Source: Acidobacteriota bacterium
GTDB taxonomy: Bacteria > Acidobacteriota > Vicinamibacteria > Vicinamibacterales > UBA2999
Direction: 5' to 3'
Assembly: GCA_013140775.1 (NCBI GenBank)
Contig: JABFSA010000041.1
Span: 1-61,018 of the forward strand
Length of the DNA: 61,018 nucleotides
The position numbers were made by a program, and so were the translations under genes. The notes beneath the pieces are model-generated. The model was not told the origin of the DNA, ran no database searches, and was given only the letters and a program-made list of their open reading frames with translations. Below are positions 25,900 through 33,701 of the stretch, in pieces (within the stretch, counting starts at the first letter, position 1; the number at the start of each line of letters is the position of its first letter).

Positions 25900-26055
25900 C
25901 GTTCACACTTCTGAGTTCTCAGTTCTCGGTTCGGGTTCATGTTCGCTTCCGGTTCGGAACACCGAACACCGAACGTCGAACACCGAACGTCGAACGTCGA
26001 ACGTCGAACCGAACCTGAACACGAACAGAGAATTCAGAACCCAGAAGTGTGAACG
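25900..26055. repeat. Large imperfect palindrome with a GAAC heptamer array
   Basis: The arms CGTTCACACTTCTG (25900-25913) and CAGAAGTGTGAACG (26042-26055) pair perfectly over fourteen bases and continue imperfectly inward. The left interior is built of GTTC-type heptamers, for example GAGTTCT, CAGTTCT, CGGTTCG. The right interior has seven tandem seven-base units from 25957 to 26005: GAACACC three times and GAACGTC four times. It occupies most of the space between two divergent genes. The period of seven recurs at 28533, 30497, 56426 and 60511. Confidence 0.85.
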
Positions 26056-26085
26056 ACAGCTTTCTCTTTTCCCCGGAGGCCCCTG

Positions 26086-27192
26086 TTGTCGAATAAAGTG
26101 CTGGCCGCGTTGAAGACCGGGCCGGCTACGACCGAGCTGCGCGAGTTCGACTTTCCGGACCTCGCTCCGGATGCCGCACTCATGAGAGTGGAAGTCGCGG
26201 GTGTCTGCGGCACGGACGTCAGCCAGTACAAGCTGCCATTGCGCGGTGCGCCTCTCATCATGGGTCACGAGAACGTCGGATACCTGGAGAGGGTCGGCAG
26301 CGCGTTTGCGCAGCAGAAGGGGATGCGCGAAGGCGATCTCGTCTTTCTCGAGCACTACATGCCGTGTGGGCATTGCGAATGGGACCACATGGGCGAATAC
26401 CGGCACTGTGCCGCCACCGAGTGGTTCTACGACCCGAAGGCCATTCGCTACGGATATACCTCGCTCGACATTGCTCCAGGGCTCTGGGGCGGCTTCAGCC
26501 ACTACGTCTACCTCCCCCCGAACGCAATCCTCCACAAAGTGCCGGAAGGCCTTTCGCCTGAGCGTGCCGGTCTGGCGACGCCGATGTCCAACGGCATTCA
26601 GTGGGCCATCCTCGACGCGGGTGTGGGCTATGCATCGACGGTGCTCATTCAGGGGCCCGGCCAGCAGGGGCTCTGTTGTCTGATGGCGGCGAAACAGGCC
26701 GGTGCGCATCGTGTGATCGTTACGGGCACATCAAAGGACGCCCGGCGTCTCGAGGTGGCAACCGCGCTCGGAGCCGACGTCGTGATCGATGTCGAACAGG
26801 AAAGTCCTCTCGAACGGATCCTCGCGGCAACCGACGGTCGCGGAGTGGACGTGGCGATCGACTGTGCGGGCGGGACCAAGCCGACACTGCTCGCCATAGA
26901 GGCGCTCAAGCGCCGGGGTGGGACGATGGTGGTCCAGGGTGAAGGGAATGCCACATTTCCCGACTTTCCGATCGGACGGCTGACACGCAAGGGCATCACG
27001 CTGAAGAGTGCGCGTGGCCATTCCTATCGTGCGGTCGAGCTGTCACTGCAACACCTGGCCGTGGGCAGATTTCCGCTGGAGCTGATGACCACCCATCGCT
27101 TCGGGCTGGGCGAGGTGGACTACGCGATCAAGTCCGTTGGGGGTGTTGGCGCACCCGGCGCCATTCACGTGTCCGTGATGCCGTGGACGTAG
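26086..27192 (+). CDS. Zinc-dependent medium-chain alcohol dehydrogenase
   Basis: 368 residues from a TTG at 26086, chosen because GGAGG lies six bases upstream. The catalytic zinc site is in VAGVCGTDVSQYKL and IMGHENVG, and the nucleotide-binding region is VLIQGPGQQGLCCLMAAKQAGA. The structural-zinc lobe reads CGHCEWDHMGEYRHC: the usual third Cys is Asp. The family oxidises polyols, sugar alcohols or hydroxy acids with NAD(P). Its stop overlaps the next gene by ten bases, making a three-gene operon with two class II aldolases, which points to catabolism of a sugar or sugar-acid derivative. Confidence 0.9.
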   Translation: MSNKVLAALKTGPATTELREFDFPDLAPDAALMRVEVAGVCGTDVSQYKLPLRGAPLIMGHENVGYLERVGSAFAQQKGMREGDLVFLEHYMPCGHCEWDHMGEYRHCAATEWFYDPKAIRYGYTSLDIAPGLWGGFSHYVYLPPNAILHKVPEGLSPERAGLATPMSNGIQWAILDAGVGYASTVLIQGPGQQGLCCLMAAKQAGAHRVIVTGTSKDARRLEVATALGADVVIDVEQESPLERILAATDGRGVDVAIDCAGGTKPTLLAIEALKRRGGTMVVQGEGNATFPDFPIGRLTRKGITLKSARGHSYRAVELSLQHLAVGRFPLELMTTHRFGLGEVDYAIKSVGGVGAPGAIHVSVMPWT

Positions 27193-27881
27193 CGCCGGCA
27201 GACGACCTCGCCATCGCAAGCCGGATCCTTTCGGATCAAGGGGTCTTCGACGCCGCGGGTCATGTCTCCATGCGCGATCCGCAGCGACCCGATCGCTTCC
27301 TCATGTCGCGCTCGCTGGCTCCTGCGCTCGTTACGGCGGACGACATCATGGAGCTCACGCTCGACTGTGAGCCCTGCGATGCGCGAGGTCGCACGCCGTT
27401 CATCGAGCGACATCTGCACGGCGCCGTCTATCGAGCACGGCCTGATGTGATGGCCGTTGCGCACGGCCATACGCCGTCTGTAGTGCCGTTCGGCCTTGTC
27501 CAGGCGCCGATGCTCGCGACGTATCACAACGCAGCATTCCTGGCGGCAGGCGTCCCGGTGTTCGACATCCGCGCGAGGTTCGGTGAAACCGACATCGTGA
27601 TCAGCAGCGCAGAACGTGGCACCGCTTTGGCCGACGCGCTTGGCGACAAGGCGGTGCTGTTGTTGCGGGCCCATGGATTTGTGGCCGTTGGACCGAGCCT
27701 GCAGGCAGCGGTGTTCCGCGCGATCTTCACCGACGTCAGCGCGCGCGTGCAGCTGCAAGCCGCGACGCTGGGCGGTCCGATTGCGGCGCTCAGTCCTGAC
27801 GAAGGACGCATGGCGGACGCCATCAATCTCGCTACCGTGGGCCGATCGTGGGAGTTCTGGAAGAGGCGGGTTCAGGAATGA
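27183..27881 (+). CDS. Class II aldolase/adducin-family protein (first copy)
   Basis: 232 residues from a GTG at 27183 inside the end of the dehydrogenase gene. The family metal site is seen as RHLHGAVYRARPDVMAVAHGHTPS (two His in AHGH) plus a distal His in LLLRAHGFVAVG. The catalytic acid usually before the HxH block is in TPFIERHLHG. Fuculose-phosphate aldolase-like enzymes cleave phosphorylated sugars, while adducin-type homologues act as decarboxylases or dehydratases; sequence alone does not decide. It overlaps the next, paralogous gene by ATGA. Confidence 0.88.
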   Translation: MDVAPADDLAIASRILSDQGVFDAAGHVSMRDPQRPDRFLMSRSLAPALVTADDIMELTLDCEPCDARGRTPFIERHLHGAVYRARPDVMAVAHGHTPSVVPFGLVQAPMLATYHNAAFLAAGVPVFDIRARFGETDIVISSAERGTALADALGDKAVLLLRAHGFVAVGPSLQAAVFRAIFTDVSARVQLQAATLGGPIAALSPDEGRMADAINLATVGRSWEFWKRRVQE

Positions 27882-28531
27882 AGCAGCAGCTGGTTGACGC
27901 CATTCGGATGCTCGAACGCGCGGGCTTCATCGATCACAACGGTCACTGCAGCGCCCGGCGGGATGAAGGCTCGTTCCACATCAATTCAGGCGCCTCCGTG
28001 CGCGGTGCGTTGACCGTGGACGACATCGTCACGGTAGATCTCGACGGCAGTCTCGTCGAGGGTACTGCAAAGCCACCGCTCGAGTTTCATATTCACTCCG
28101 AGATCTACCGGGCACGGCCGGACGTGCACGCGGTCATGCACACCCACCCGCAGTGGTCCACTTTTCTGACGATGGTGGGTGAGCCGTACAAGCCGGTGTA
28201 CGCGCAGGGAGTTCTGCTCGGTGACATGCCGCTTCTCGATTCGCCTTTGTCAGTGAACACGAGGCCGATGGGCGAAAAGCTGGTCGCGGCACTTGGCTCC
28301 GGACCGGCGGTGCTCCTGAAGGCACATGGCGTTGTCGTCGTGGGCGCGAACATCCTCGAGTGTTTCGCGTTGTCGGCGTACGTCGAGGAGAACGCCTATC
28401 GCCAGTACATGGCGATGCAGATTGGGAAACCGTACGTGTTCAGCGAGGCCGAACAGAAGGCATGTCGGGAGAAGCTGTGGACGCCCAGCCTCTTTCAGAA
28501 GACCTGGGACCACTATCGGTCGAAGATCTAG
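27878..28531 (+). CDS. Class II aldolase/adducin-family protein (second copy)
   Basis: 217 residues from the ATG at 27878, overlapping the previous stop as ATGA. Motifs: ERAGFIDHNGHCSARRDEGS near the N-terminus, HIHSEIYRARPDVHAVMHTH with the metal-binding His pair, and LLKAHGVVVVG with the third His. It is related to the preceding gene but clearly diverged, so the pair may form a hetero-oligomer or act on successive intermediates. Its TAG stop (28529-28531) is directly followed by the heptamer repeat at 28533. Confidence 0.88.
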   Translation: MKQQLVDAIRMLERAGFIDHNGHCSARRDEGSFHINSGASVRGALTVDDIVTVDLDGSLVEGTAKPPLEFHIHSEIYRARPDVHAVMHTHPQWSTFLTMVGEPYKPVYAQGVLLGDMPLLDSPLSVNTRPMGEKLVAALGSGPAVLLKAHGVVVVGANILECFALSAYVEENAYRQYMAMQIGKPYVFSEAEQKACREKLWTPSLFQKTWDHYRSKI

Positions 28532-28532
28532 T

Positions 28533-28592
28533 GGCTCGGGATTCGGGACTCGGGGCTTCGAGCTAAAGACCAGAGCCTAGAGCCTAGAGATT
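28533..28592. repeat. Degenerate heptamer array between convergent genes
   Basis: Sixty bases, made almost entirely of seven-base units: GGCTCGG, GATTCGG, GACTCGG and GGCTTCG (28533-28560), then AAAGACC, AGAGCCT twice and AGAGATT (28565-28592). The second half is largely the reverse complement type of the first, so the element can fold back. It lies between the stops of the aldolase and cytochrome genes and is a likely bidirectional terminator. The first half matches the repeat at 30497 and the second half those at 56426 and 60511. Confidence 0.8.
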
Positions 28593-28598
28593 CCACCC

Positions 28599-29189
28599 TC
28601 ACGGCTGCGGAGCTGTGGCGTAGTGCGCGAGGGCGCCAAGGTCCGCGTCCGACACTCCAGCCACCGCATTGTTCATCAACGTGTCAGCACCTGCACGCGT
28701 GCCGTCGCGGTAGTCCCTGAGCGCCCGGATGAGGTAGTCGATGCGCTGTCTCGCCAGGCGCGGGATCTGTTGTCGGCCTTGCAGATTCGCCAGGTGACAC
28801 GATCCACACCGCAGGCTCTTCGCCAGCTCACGGCCACGCGTGGCCATGTTCGCGTCGATCGGCTCGTCACTCGCTCGAGCCTCACGGCCAGCGAAGTGGC
28901 TTGCGATCGCTTGAATGTCCGCGTCGGTCAGGTCGCCAACGACAGGCACCATGGCTGGAATCATTCGCACGCCGTCGCGCATCAGAACAAGCTGATTGAG
29001 CAGGAAGAACTCCGGTTGCCCCGCCAACGATGGAACGTTCGCGAGTCGCGAATTGCCGTCTTCGCCGTGGCAGGTGCTGCAGGACGCGATGCGCTCGGTG
29101 ACCGGGCTGGCTTGTCCGAACGCCGCGGCGGGTATCAGCCCCAGGATCGACGCTGTAACGACTGCTGTACGAGTCGCGGTCAGCACCAC
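28599..29189 (-). CDS. Secreted dihaem cytochrome c
   Basis: 196 residues beginning with GTG at 29189, twelve bases after the upstream gene's stop. A signal peptide (VVTASILGLIPAAAFGQ) is followed by two class I cytochrome domains: SCSTCHGEDGNSRLA and RCGSCHLANLQGRQQIPRLA, with distal Met candidates in MIPAM and TLMNN. Dihaem cytochromes of this type accept electrons from periplasmic dehydrogenases. It directly follows a sorbosone/glucose dehydrogenase-like gene, which is its probable electron donor. Confidence 0.9.
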   Translation of the reverse strand: MVLTATRTAVVTASILGLIPAAAFGQASPVTERIASCSTCHGEDGNSRLANVPSLAGQPEFFLLNQLVLMRDGVRMIPAMVPVVGDLTDADIQAIASHFAGREARASDEPIDANMATRGRELAKSLRCGSCHLANLQGRQQIPRLARQRIDYLIRALRDYRDGTRAGADTLMNNAVAGVSDADLGALAHYATAPQP

Positions 29190-29201
29190 GGACGGATCCG
29201 G

Positions 29202-30449
29202 TTAGCGGCCAGCGCCGGCGCTGTACGTGATGCGATACATCGCGCCATTGGTCTCGTCCGAGACGAGGAGTGAGCCGTCCTCGAGCGGCAGGACGTAGCT
29301 GGGCCGGCCATGGAACTCGTTGGCCTTCGCGTCCAGCAGGCCTGTCATGAACGGTTCGATCCGGGCGCGGCCGCCGTCGATTCGGGCGACCACGACGTCG
29401 AAGCCTGACTTCTGCTCCCTGTTCCACGAGCCATGTCTCGCTATGAACGCGACGTTCCGATAGCTCTGCGGAAACATAGTTCCGGTATAGAAGCGGATCC
29501 CGAGCGCTGCGACGTGCGGACCAGTAAGAGCTGCCGGCATCACCACCCCCGCACACGGCTGAGGTCGCCTGATATCCGGATCGGGAATGCCCTCGGCGTG
29601 GCAATAGGGGAAGCCGTAGAAGGCGCCTTCCTGGCCGCGGACGACACGATTCAACTCATCCTGAGGCCCTTCGTTGCCGATCCAGTCGCGCCCGTTATCG
29701 GTGAACCACAACTCACCGGTCACGGGATGCCAGTCGAAGCCGACGGTGTTGCGCACACCCCTCGCGACGATCTCCATTCCACTGCCGTCGAGGTTGTAGC
29801 GACGGATCTGGCTGTGAATACCTGGATTGACTTCGCAGATGTTGCAGTTGGCTCCCACCTGCACGTACAGCTTGCCGTCGGGTCCGAAGGCCGCGTACTT
29901 CCAGTTGTGATGCACCTCGGTGGGCAGGTTGAATGCCTGCGTCATATCCACCGGCATTCCGGGGTTGTCGAGCTTGTTCTCGATGTCGTCGTATCGCAAC
30001 ACCCGGTTGATCGCAAGTACGTACAGCGAACCGTCCCTGATGGCGAGGCCATTGGGCTGCGTCAACCCCTGGAGAAGAACCCGCGCCGCGCGTGTGCCAC
30101 CGTTGTTGACGACGGCGTAGACACGACCGAGCTGGCGTGTCCCCATGAAGACGGTGCCTTTCGGTCCCATGACCATCGTGCGGCCGCCGGGATGGCCGGA
30201 TGAGTACAACTCAACCTTGAATCCAGATGGCAGCGAGATCTTGTCGAGAGGAATGCGATCGACCGGCGTGGCGATCGGGGGCGTCGCGTGCGGCGCCAAT
30301 GTGGCGTCCTGCTTGCTCTGAGCCTCGTTCGTCCGATCGATCGGACTGAAGCCAGGAGGCGGAGGTGCCTGTCCCCTGACGGCAATAGCACCGATCGTCA
30401 CAAGCACAGCGATGAACCAGGACAGTGGGCGAGGGGATGGTGTAGTCAT
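29202..30449 (-). CDS. Secreted glucose/sorbosone dehydrogenase-like PQQ propeller
   Basis: 415 residues. A signal anchor (WFIAVLVTIGAIAVRGQ) and a Pro-rich linker precede a six-bladed propeller of the GSDH family: PSGFKVELYSSGHPGGRTMV, GLTQPNGLAIRDGSLYVL, WHPVTGELWFTDNGRDWIGN, FYGFPYCHAEGIPDPD and SYVLPLEDGSLLVSDETNGA. Relatives oxidise sugars or aldehydes with PQQ and pass electrons to cytochrome c; many homologues lack demonstrated activity. The following gene encodes such a cytochrome. The start (ATG at 30449) faces the sirtuin gene across a heptamer repeat. Confidence 0.87.
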   Translation of the reverse strand: MTTPSPRPLSWFIAVLVTIGAIAVRGQAPPPPGFSPIDRTNEAQSKQDATLAPHATPPIATPVDRIPLDKISLPSGFKVELYSSGHPGGRTMVMGPKGTVFMGTRQLGRVYAVVNNGGTRAARVLLQGLTQPNGLAIRDGSLYVLAINRVLRYDDIENKLDNPGMPVDMTQAFNLPTEVHHNWKYAAFGPDGKLYVQVGANCNICEVNPGIHSQIRRYNLDGSGMEIVARGVRNTVGFDWHPVTGELWFTDNGRDWIGNEGPQDELNRVVRGQEGAFYGFPYCHAEGIPDPDIRRPQPCAGVVMPAALTGPHVAALGIRFYTGTMFPQSYRNVAFIARHGSWNREQKSGFDVVVARIDGGRARIEPFMTGLLDAKANEFHGRPSYVLPLEDGSLLVSDETNGAMYRITYSAGAGR

Positions 30450-30496
30450 GAAGAACCTTCTGAGGCGTCGATCAGCAATGATGCCACATGGGCTCG

Positions 30497-30552
30497 GGAC
30501 TCGGGACTCGGGACTCGGGACTCGGGACTCGAAATTCTGAATTCAGAATTCG
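30497..30552. repeat. GGACTCG heptamer array ending in a perfect palindrome
   Basis: Five identical copies of GGACTCG (30497-30531), preceded by a partial copy, run straight into the perfect eighteen-base palindrome AATTCTGAATTCAGAATT (30533-30550). It lies between the divergent sorbosone dehydrogenase-like and sirtuin genes, ending about 20 bases before the sirtuin ATG, so it occupies the promoter region of at least one of them. Confidence 0.9.
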
Positions 30553-30570
30553 CAGAGCTAGACTGCCCTC

Positions 30571-31320
30571 ATGTCTTCCGAGACGATTGAACGCGTTCGC
30601 GACTGGCTGCGAAGTGCGAAGCGGATTGTTGTCCTCACCGGCGCGGGCATCTCGACCGAATCAGGCCTTCAGGACTTTCGCGGGCCGCAAGGCCTTTGGA
30701 CGAAGGATCCGGACGCCGAGAAGTTGTCTGACATCCGCTACTACATGTCCGACGCCGCGATTCGTCGGAAAGCATGGCTGCAACGGCTCGAGATGCTCGC
30801 GCGAATGGCAGTACCAAACCGCGGCCACCTCGCGCTCGTTCAACTCGAGCGTCGCGGAACGCTGCACGCCTTGATCACCCAGAACATCGATGGACTCCAC
30901 CAGGAGGCCGGCACCTCACCGGATCTGCTGGTCGAGGTCCACGGCACTGTACGACGCGTGCGTTGCATGCAATGTGCGTGGAAGGGACCGATGGAGGAGA
31001 CGCTCGCGCGCGTGCAGGCCGGTGAGGCCGATCCGCCGTGTCTCGAGTGCGGCGGCATCCTGAAGAGCGACACGATTTCGTTTGGTCAGCCGCTCGTGCC
31101 CGCAGTCATCAGTCGAGCGATGCGCGCGGCCGAGACCGCCGACCTGCTGCTTGCCGTCGGTACAAGCCTGCAGGTGTACCCGGTTGCCGGCGCAGTCCCG
31201 GTCGCTCACGATGCCGGCGCGCACATCGTCATTCTCAATGGCGAACCGACGCCGTTCGACGAACTGGCGGACGCGGTGCTGGGCGGATCAATCGGCGACG
31301 TGTTACCGCGCCTTCTGTAG
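30571..31320 (+). CDS. cobB: Sirtuin, NAD-dependent protein deacylase
   Basis: 249 residues. NAD-binding motif GAGIS at 24-28 within TGAGISTESGLQDFRG, QNIDGLH at 104-110, catalytic His124 in VEVHGTV, and a four-Cys zinc module at C132, C135, C157 and C160. Later TSLQVYPVAG and ILNGEPT complete the Rossmann fold. A bacterial sirtuin of the CobB type that removes acyl groups from lysines. It is followed closely by a convergent DoxX gene, and its 5' region contains the GGACTCG array and AATTCTGAA palindrome. Confidence 0.95.
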   Translation: MSSETIERVRDWLRSAKRIVVLTGAGISTESGLQDFRGPQGLWTKDPDAEKLSDIRYYMSDAAIRRKAWLQRLEMLARMAVPNRGHLALVQLERRGTLHALITQNIDGLHQEAGTSPDLLVEVHGTVRRVRCMQCAWKGPMEETLARVQAGEADPPCLECGGILKSDTISFGQPLVPAVISRAMRAAETADLLLAVGTSLQVYPVAGAVPVAHDAGAHIVILNGEPTPFDELADAVLGGSIGDVLPRLL

Positions 31321-31348
31321 GCTTCCTCGGAGAGGTTGCGTTCGCGGA

Positions 31349-32203
31349 CTATGCTGCCGTCGGTGCCGGCAGGGGAGCTGTCGCCGAACGCTCGCGCCGG
31401 CGCTGAAGCACCGCATCGAGGCTCCACGCGCCTGCTCCCTTCGCCCAGATGAAGAGAAAGAGGAAGCAGAACAGAATCGCCGCTTCCTGATTCGGTTCGG
31501 CGAAGCTCCCCCAGAAGCCGAACGGTGCGTGACTCAGGAAATAGGCGAACGCCATCTCGCCGGAGAGCACGAACGCCAGTGGCCGGACGTACAGGCCAAG
31601 GATGATCATCGGCCCCCCCACGAGCTCCAGCACCATCGCGAATGCCCGAAGCGACACGGGATCCAGCGTTGGCGAGATTTTTCCCGTTCCATGGGGTATG
31701 AACAGAATTCCCGCCACGATGCGCAATGCGACCAGCGCGTACATCGCATAGATCGCGTTTTGAAGATTGGCGCCGTGAAAGGCGTCTCGCTTCAGCCACC
31801 GGTCGAGGCTCCACGCGCCTCCGCCCGCGAAGAACAGATAAAGGCAGAACAACCCTGGCAGCAGCAGGTGATCGCTTGGTGCGCCGCGGGACCCAACCAA
31901 CCTGGCCCCCTCGAACACAGCCTGTGGCAGGGGCTCGATCAACCAGTAGCCGACGTGTGCGATCGCCAGGATCAGGGTTGTCGGGTGGGTCAGCAGTCCG
32001 AGCATCAGCAGCAAGCCGCCAGGGAAACACAGCAGCTTGAGCATCCCGTACCACGACGTCGTCGGTACTTCCGTGCCCGCAGGGGGGAATCCCACGACCT
32101 GCTCCATGCCGTGGCGAAAGACCAGAAACCCGACGATGATTCGCGCGAGGCTCTGAAGTTCGGGCGTCCATTTGGCGGGAATCTGCAACGCACGCTGAGG
32201 CAT
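31349..32203 (-). CDS. Duplicated DoxX-family membrane protein
   Basis: 284 residues with two DoxX domains in tandem. The first (about 15-145) begins LARIIVGFLVFRHGMEQVVG and ends GGGAWSLDRWLKRD. The second (about 150-270) begins ALRIVAGILFIPHGTGKISP and ends KGAGAWSLDAVLQRR. Each has four membrane helices, so about eight in all. DoxX-like proteins relate to thiosulfate:quinone oxidoreductase subunits and to redox-linked membrane proteins; usual members have only one domain of about 130-150 residues. The matching ends of the halves indicate an internal duplication and fusion. Confidence 0.88.
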   Translation of the reverse strand: MPQRALQIPAKWTPELQSLARIIVGFLVFRHGMEQVVGFPPAGTEVPTTSWYGMLKLLCFPGGLLLMLGLLTHPTTLILAIAHVGYWLIEPLPQAVFEGARLVGSRGAPSDHLLLPGLFCLYLFFAGGGAWSLDRWLKRDAFHGANLQNAIYAMYALVALRIVAGILFIPHGTGKISPTLDPVSLRAFAMVLELVGGPMIILGLYVRPLAFVLSGEMAFAYFLSHAPFGFWGSFAEPNQEAAILFCFLFLFIWAKGAGAWSLDAVLQRRRERSATAPLPAPTAA

Positions 32204-32296
32204 CTGATTTCCCTCGTTCTGACTTCCCTCGTTCTACCTCTGGAGGCACATCGTTCGTCGAGGCACGAATCGTATCCGCCCGGAGGTGCGACTCCG

Positions 32297-32365
32297 TGTC
32301 GTAAGTTGTCGCGAGTCCGCGCCCGGTTTCCGGCCCGATATGCGATTCATGTCGTAAGTTGTCGC
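32297..32365. repeat. Two direct copies of TGTCGTAAGTTGTCGC
   Basis: The sixteen-base sequence occurs at 32297-32312 and 32350-32365, 53 bases apart, with TTGTCG repeats inside. Both copies lie in the 290-base gap between the DoxX gene start and the dihaem cytochrome gene, about 200 and 130 bases before the cytochrome ATG. The spacing, five turns of the helix, would suit a pair of operators on one face; this is inference. Nothing else recognisable is in the gap. Confidence 0.6.
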
Positions 32366-32496
32366 AACCTCGATCCCCGCTGCATGAAGTGGTTGTAGAC
32401 TCCCCCCGCGCTCGAGGCCCGAGCCATGCCTGAGCCATGTTCGATGGAACGGGAACGGCCGCCCAGGTCCATTAGTTGTCCTGAGAACGAGGGAGC

Positions 32497-33642
32497 ATGA
32501 ACGGATCGACACGCAGATTTATTGCCGCGGCAATCGTGCTCGCGGGGTGTTTCACCGTCGGCTTGTCGGGGCGTCAGGCGCCCGCGCCGCCGCCGATGGC
32601 CGATCAGGTGTTCAAGAACATTCAGGTCCTCAAAGGGATCCCTGTCGATGAATTCATGTTGACCATGGGGTTCTACGCGACGGCGACCGGCCTGAATTGC
32701 ACCGACTGTCACGTGGAAGAGAGCGGCGGGAGCTGGGCACGCTACGCGGATGACAACCCGTTGAAGATGCAGACGCGGCGCATGCAGGTCATGATGACGA
32801 CCATCAACCGCACGAACTTCGGCGGGCGCCAGGTCGTCACCTGCGACACCTGTCATCGCGGGTTCAGCAGGCCGAACGTCATGCCCAGCATCAACCGGCT
32901 GTACGGGTCGCCGGCCGCGGATGAGCCTGGCGATCCGATCGAGCAGGCCGCCGGCCAGCCATCACCCGACCAGATTCTCGACCAGTACATGGCGGCCCTG
33001 GGTACTCCGAAGAGTCTGGCGGCGCTGACGAGCTTCACGGGCAAGGGCACGTACATGGGATTTGACGATGCCGGCAAGAGCCCCGTCGAACTCTTCGCCC
33101 GTGCGACTGGCGAGCGCAGCACCGTTGTCCATACGCCGCTTGGTGACAGTACGACGACCATCACTCCCGCCGGCGGCTGGGTCACGGCCCCACCAACCGA
33201 CAAGCCGGTGCCGTTGATGCAGATCACGGGGCAGGAGCTCGACGGCGTTCGGGTCGAAGCCATGGTGTTCTTCCCGGCGACGCTGCGCAAGTCGCTGACG
33301 AAGCTCCGCAGCGGCTTGCCGCAGTTGCTCGAAGACGACTCCGAGGTATTGCAGGTGCAGGGCAACACGGCGAACGGCGCCACCGTCACGCTACTGATCG
33401 ACTCCAAGACGCATCTGCTCAGACGGCTGGTGCGCTACAACGAATCCCCGGTCGGGCGCCTCGTCGCGCGGGTGGACTATCACGAGTATCGCGACGTGGC
33501 CGGCGTCAAGCTGCCATCGCGATGGACGGTGAGCTGGGTCAGTGGGCGGTCGCACTTCGAGATGACGAGCGCCGAGCCGAACGTCGCGATCCCTGCAACC
33601 CGTTTCGTTCGACCGAATCTGCCGCAAACGTTAGTGCCCTGA
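32497..33642 (+). CDS. Photosynthetic-reaction-centre-type dihaem cytochrome c
   Basis: 381 residues with a signal peptide (IAAAIVLAGCFTVGLSG). Residues 30-130 are a half-length version of the tetrahaem reaction-centre cytochrome family: VFKNIQVLKGIPVDEFMLTM, the first haem site GLNCTDCHVEE, MMTTINRTNFGG, and the second haem site TCDTCHRGFSRP. The haem-helix Met candidates are in MLTMGFY and MQVMMT. The 240-residue C-terminal part has no haem and is a beta-rich domain (TGKGTYMGFDDAGKSPVELF, KLPSRWTVSWVSGRSHF). Non-phototrophic Acidobacteriota carry many such proteins as periplasmic electron carriers. It starts the 32.5-36.2 kb same-strand run with the two DUF6152 modules. Confidence 0.88.
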   Translation: MNGSTRRFIAAAIVLAGCFTVGLSGRQAPAPPPMADQVFKNIQVLKGIPVDEFMLTMGFYATATGLNCTDCHVEESGGSWARYADDNPLKMQTRRMQVMMTTINRTNFGGRQVVTCDTCHRGFSRPNVMPSINRLYGSPAADEPGDPIEQAAGQPSPDQILDQYMAALGTPKSLAALTSFTGKGTYMGFDDAGKSPVELFARATGERSTVVHTPLGDSTTTITPAGGWVTAPPTDKPVPLMQITGQELDGVRVEAMVFFPATLRKSLTKLRSGLPQLLEDDSEVLQVQGNTANGATVTLLIDSKTHLLRRLVRYNESPVGRLVARVDYHEYRDVAGVKLPSRWTVSWVSGRSHFEMTSAEPNVAIPATRFVRPNLPQTLVP

Positions 33643-33701
33643 ATGAGTATGCGTGGTCTGTTTCAAACCGATCGCACCACGTTCAGTACGGAGGTATTGC
33701 T

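Noticed and set aside
28533..28592. Considered as a CRISPR-like or direct-repeat spacer array
   Set aside because: The units are seven bases long with no spacers and vary in sequence; there are no cas genes in the window.
31082..32438. Long frames on both strands overlapping the sirtuin end and the DoxX gene
   Set aside because: They cross the ends of two well-defined genes and have no recognisable domain; the DoxX frame has repeated membrane helices.
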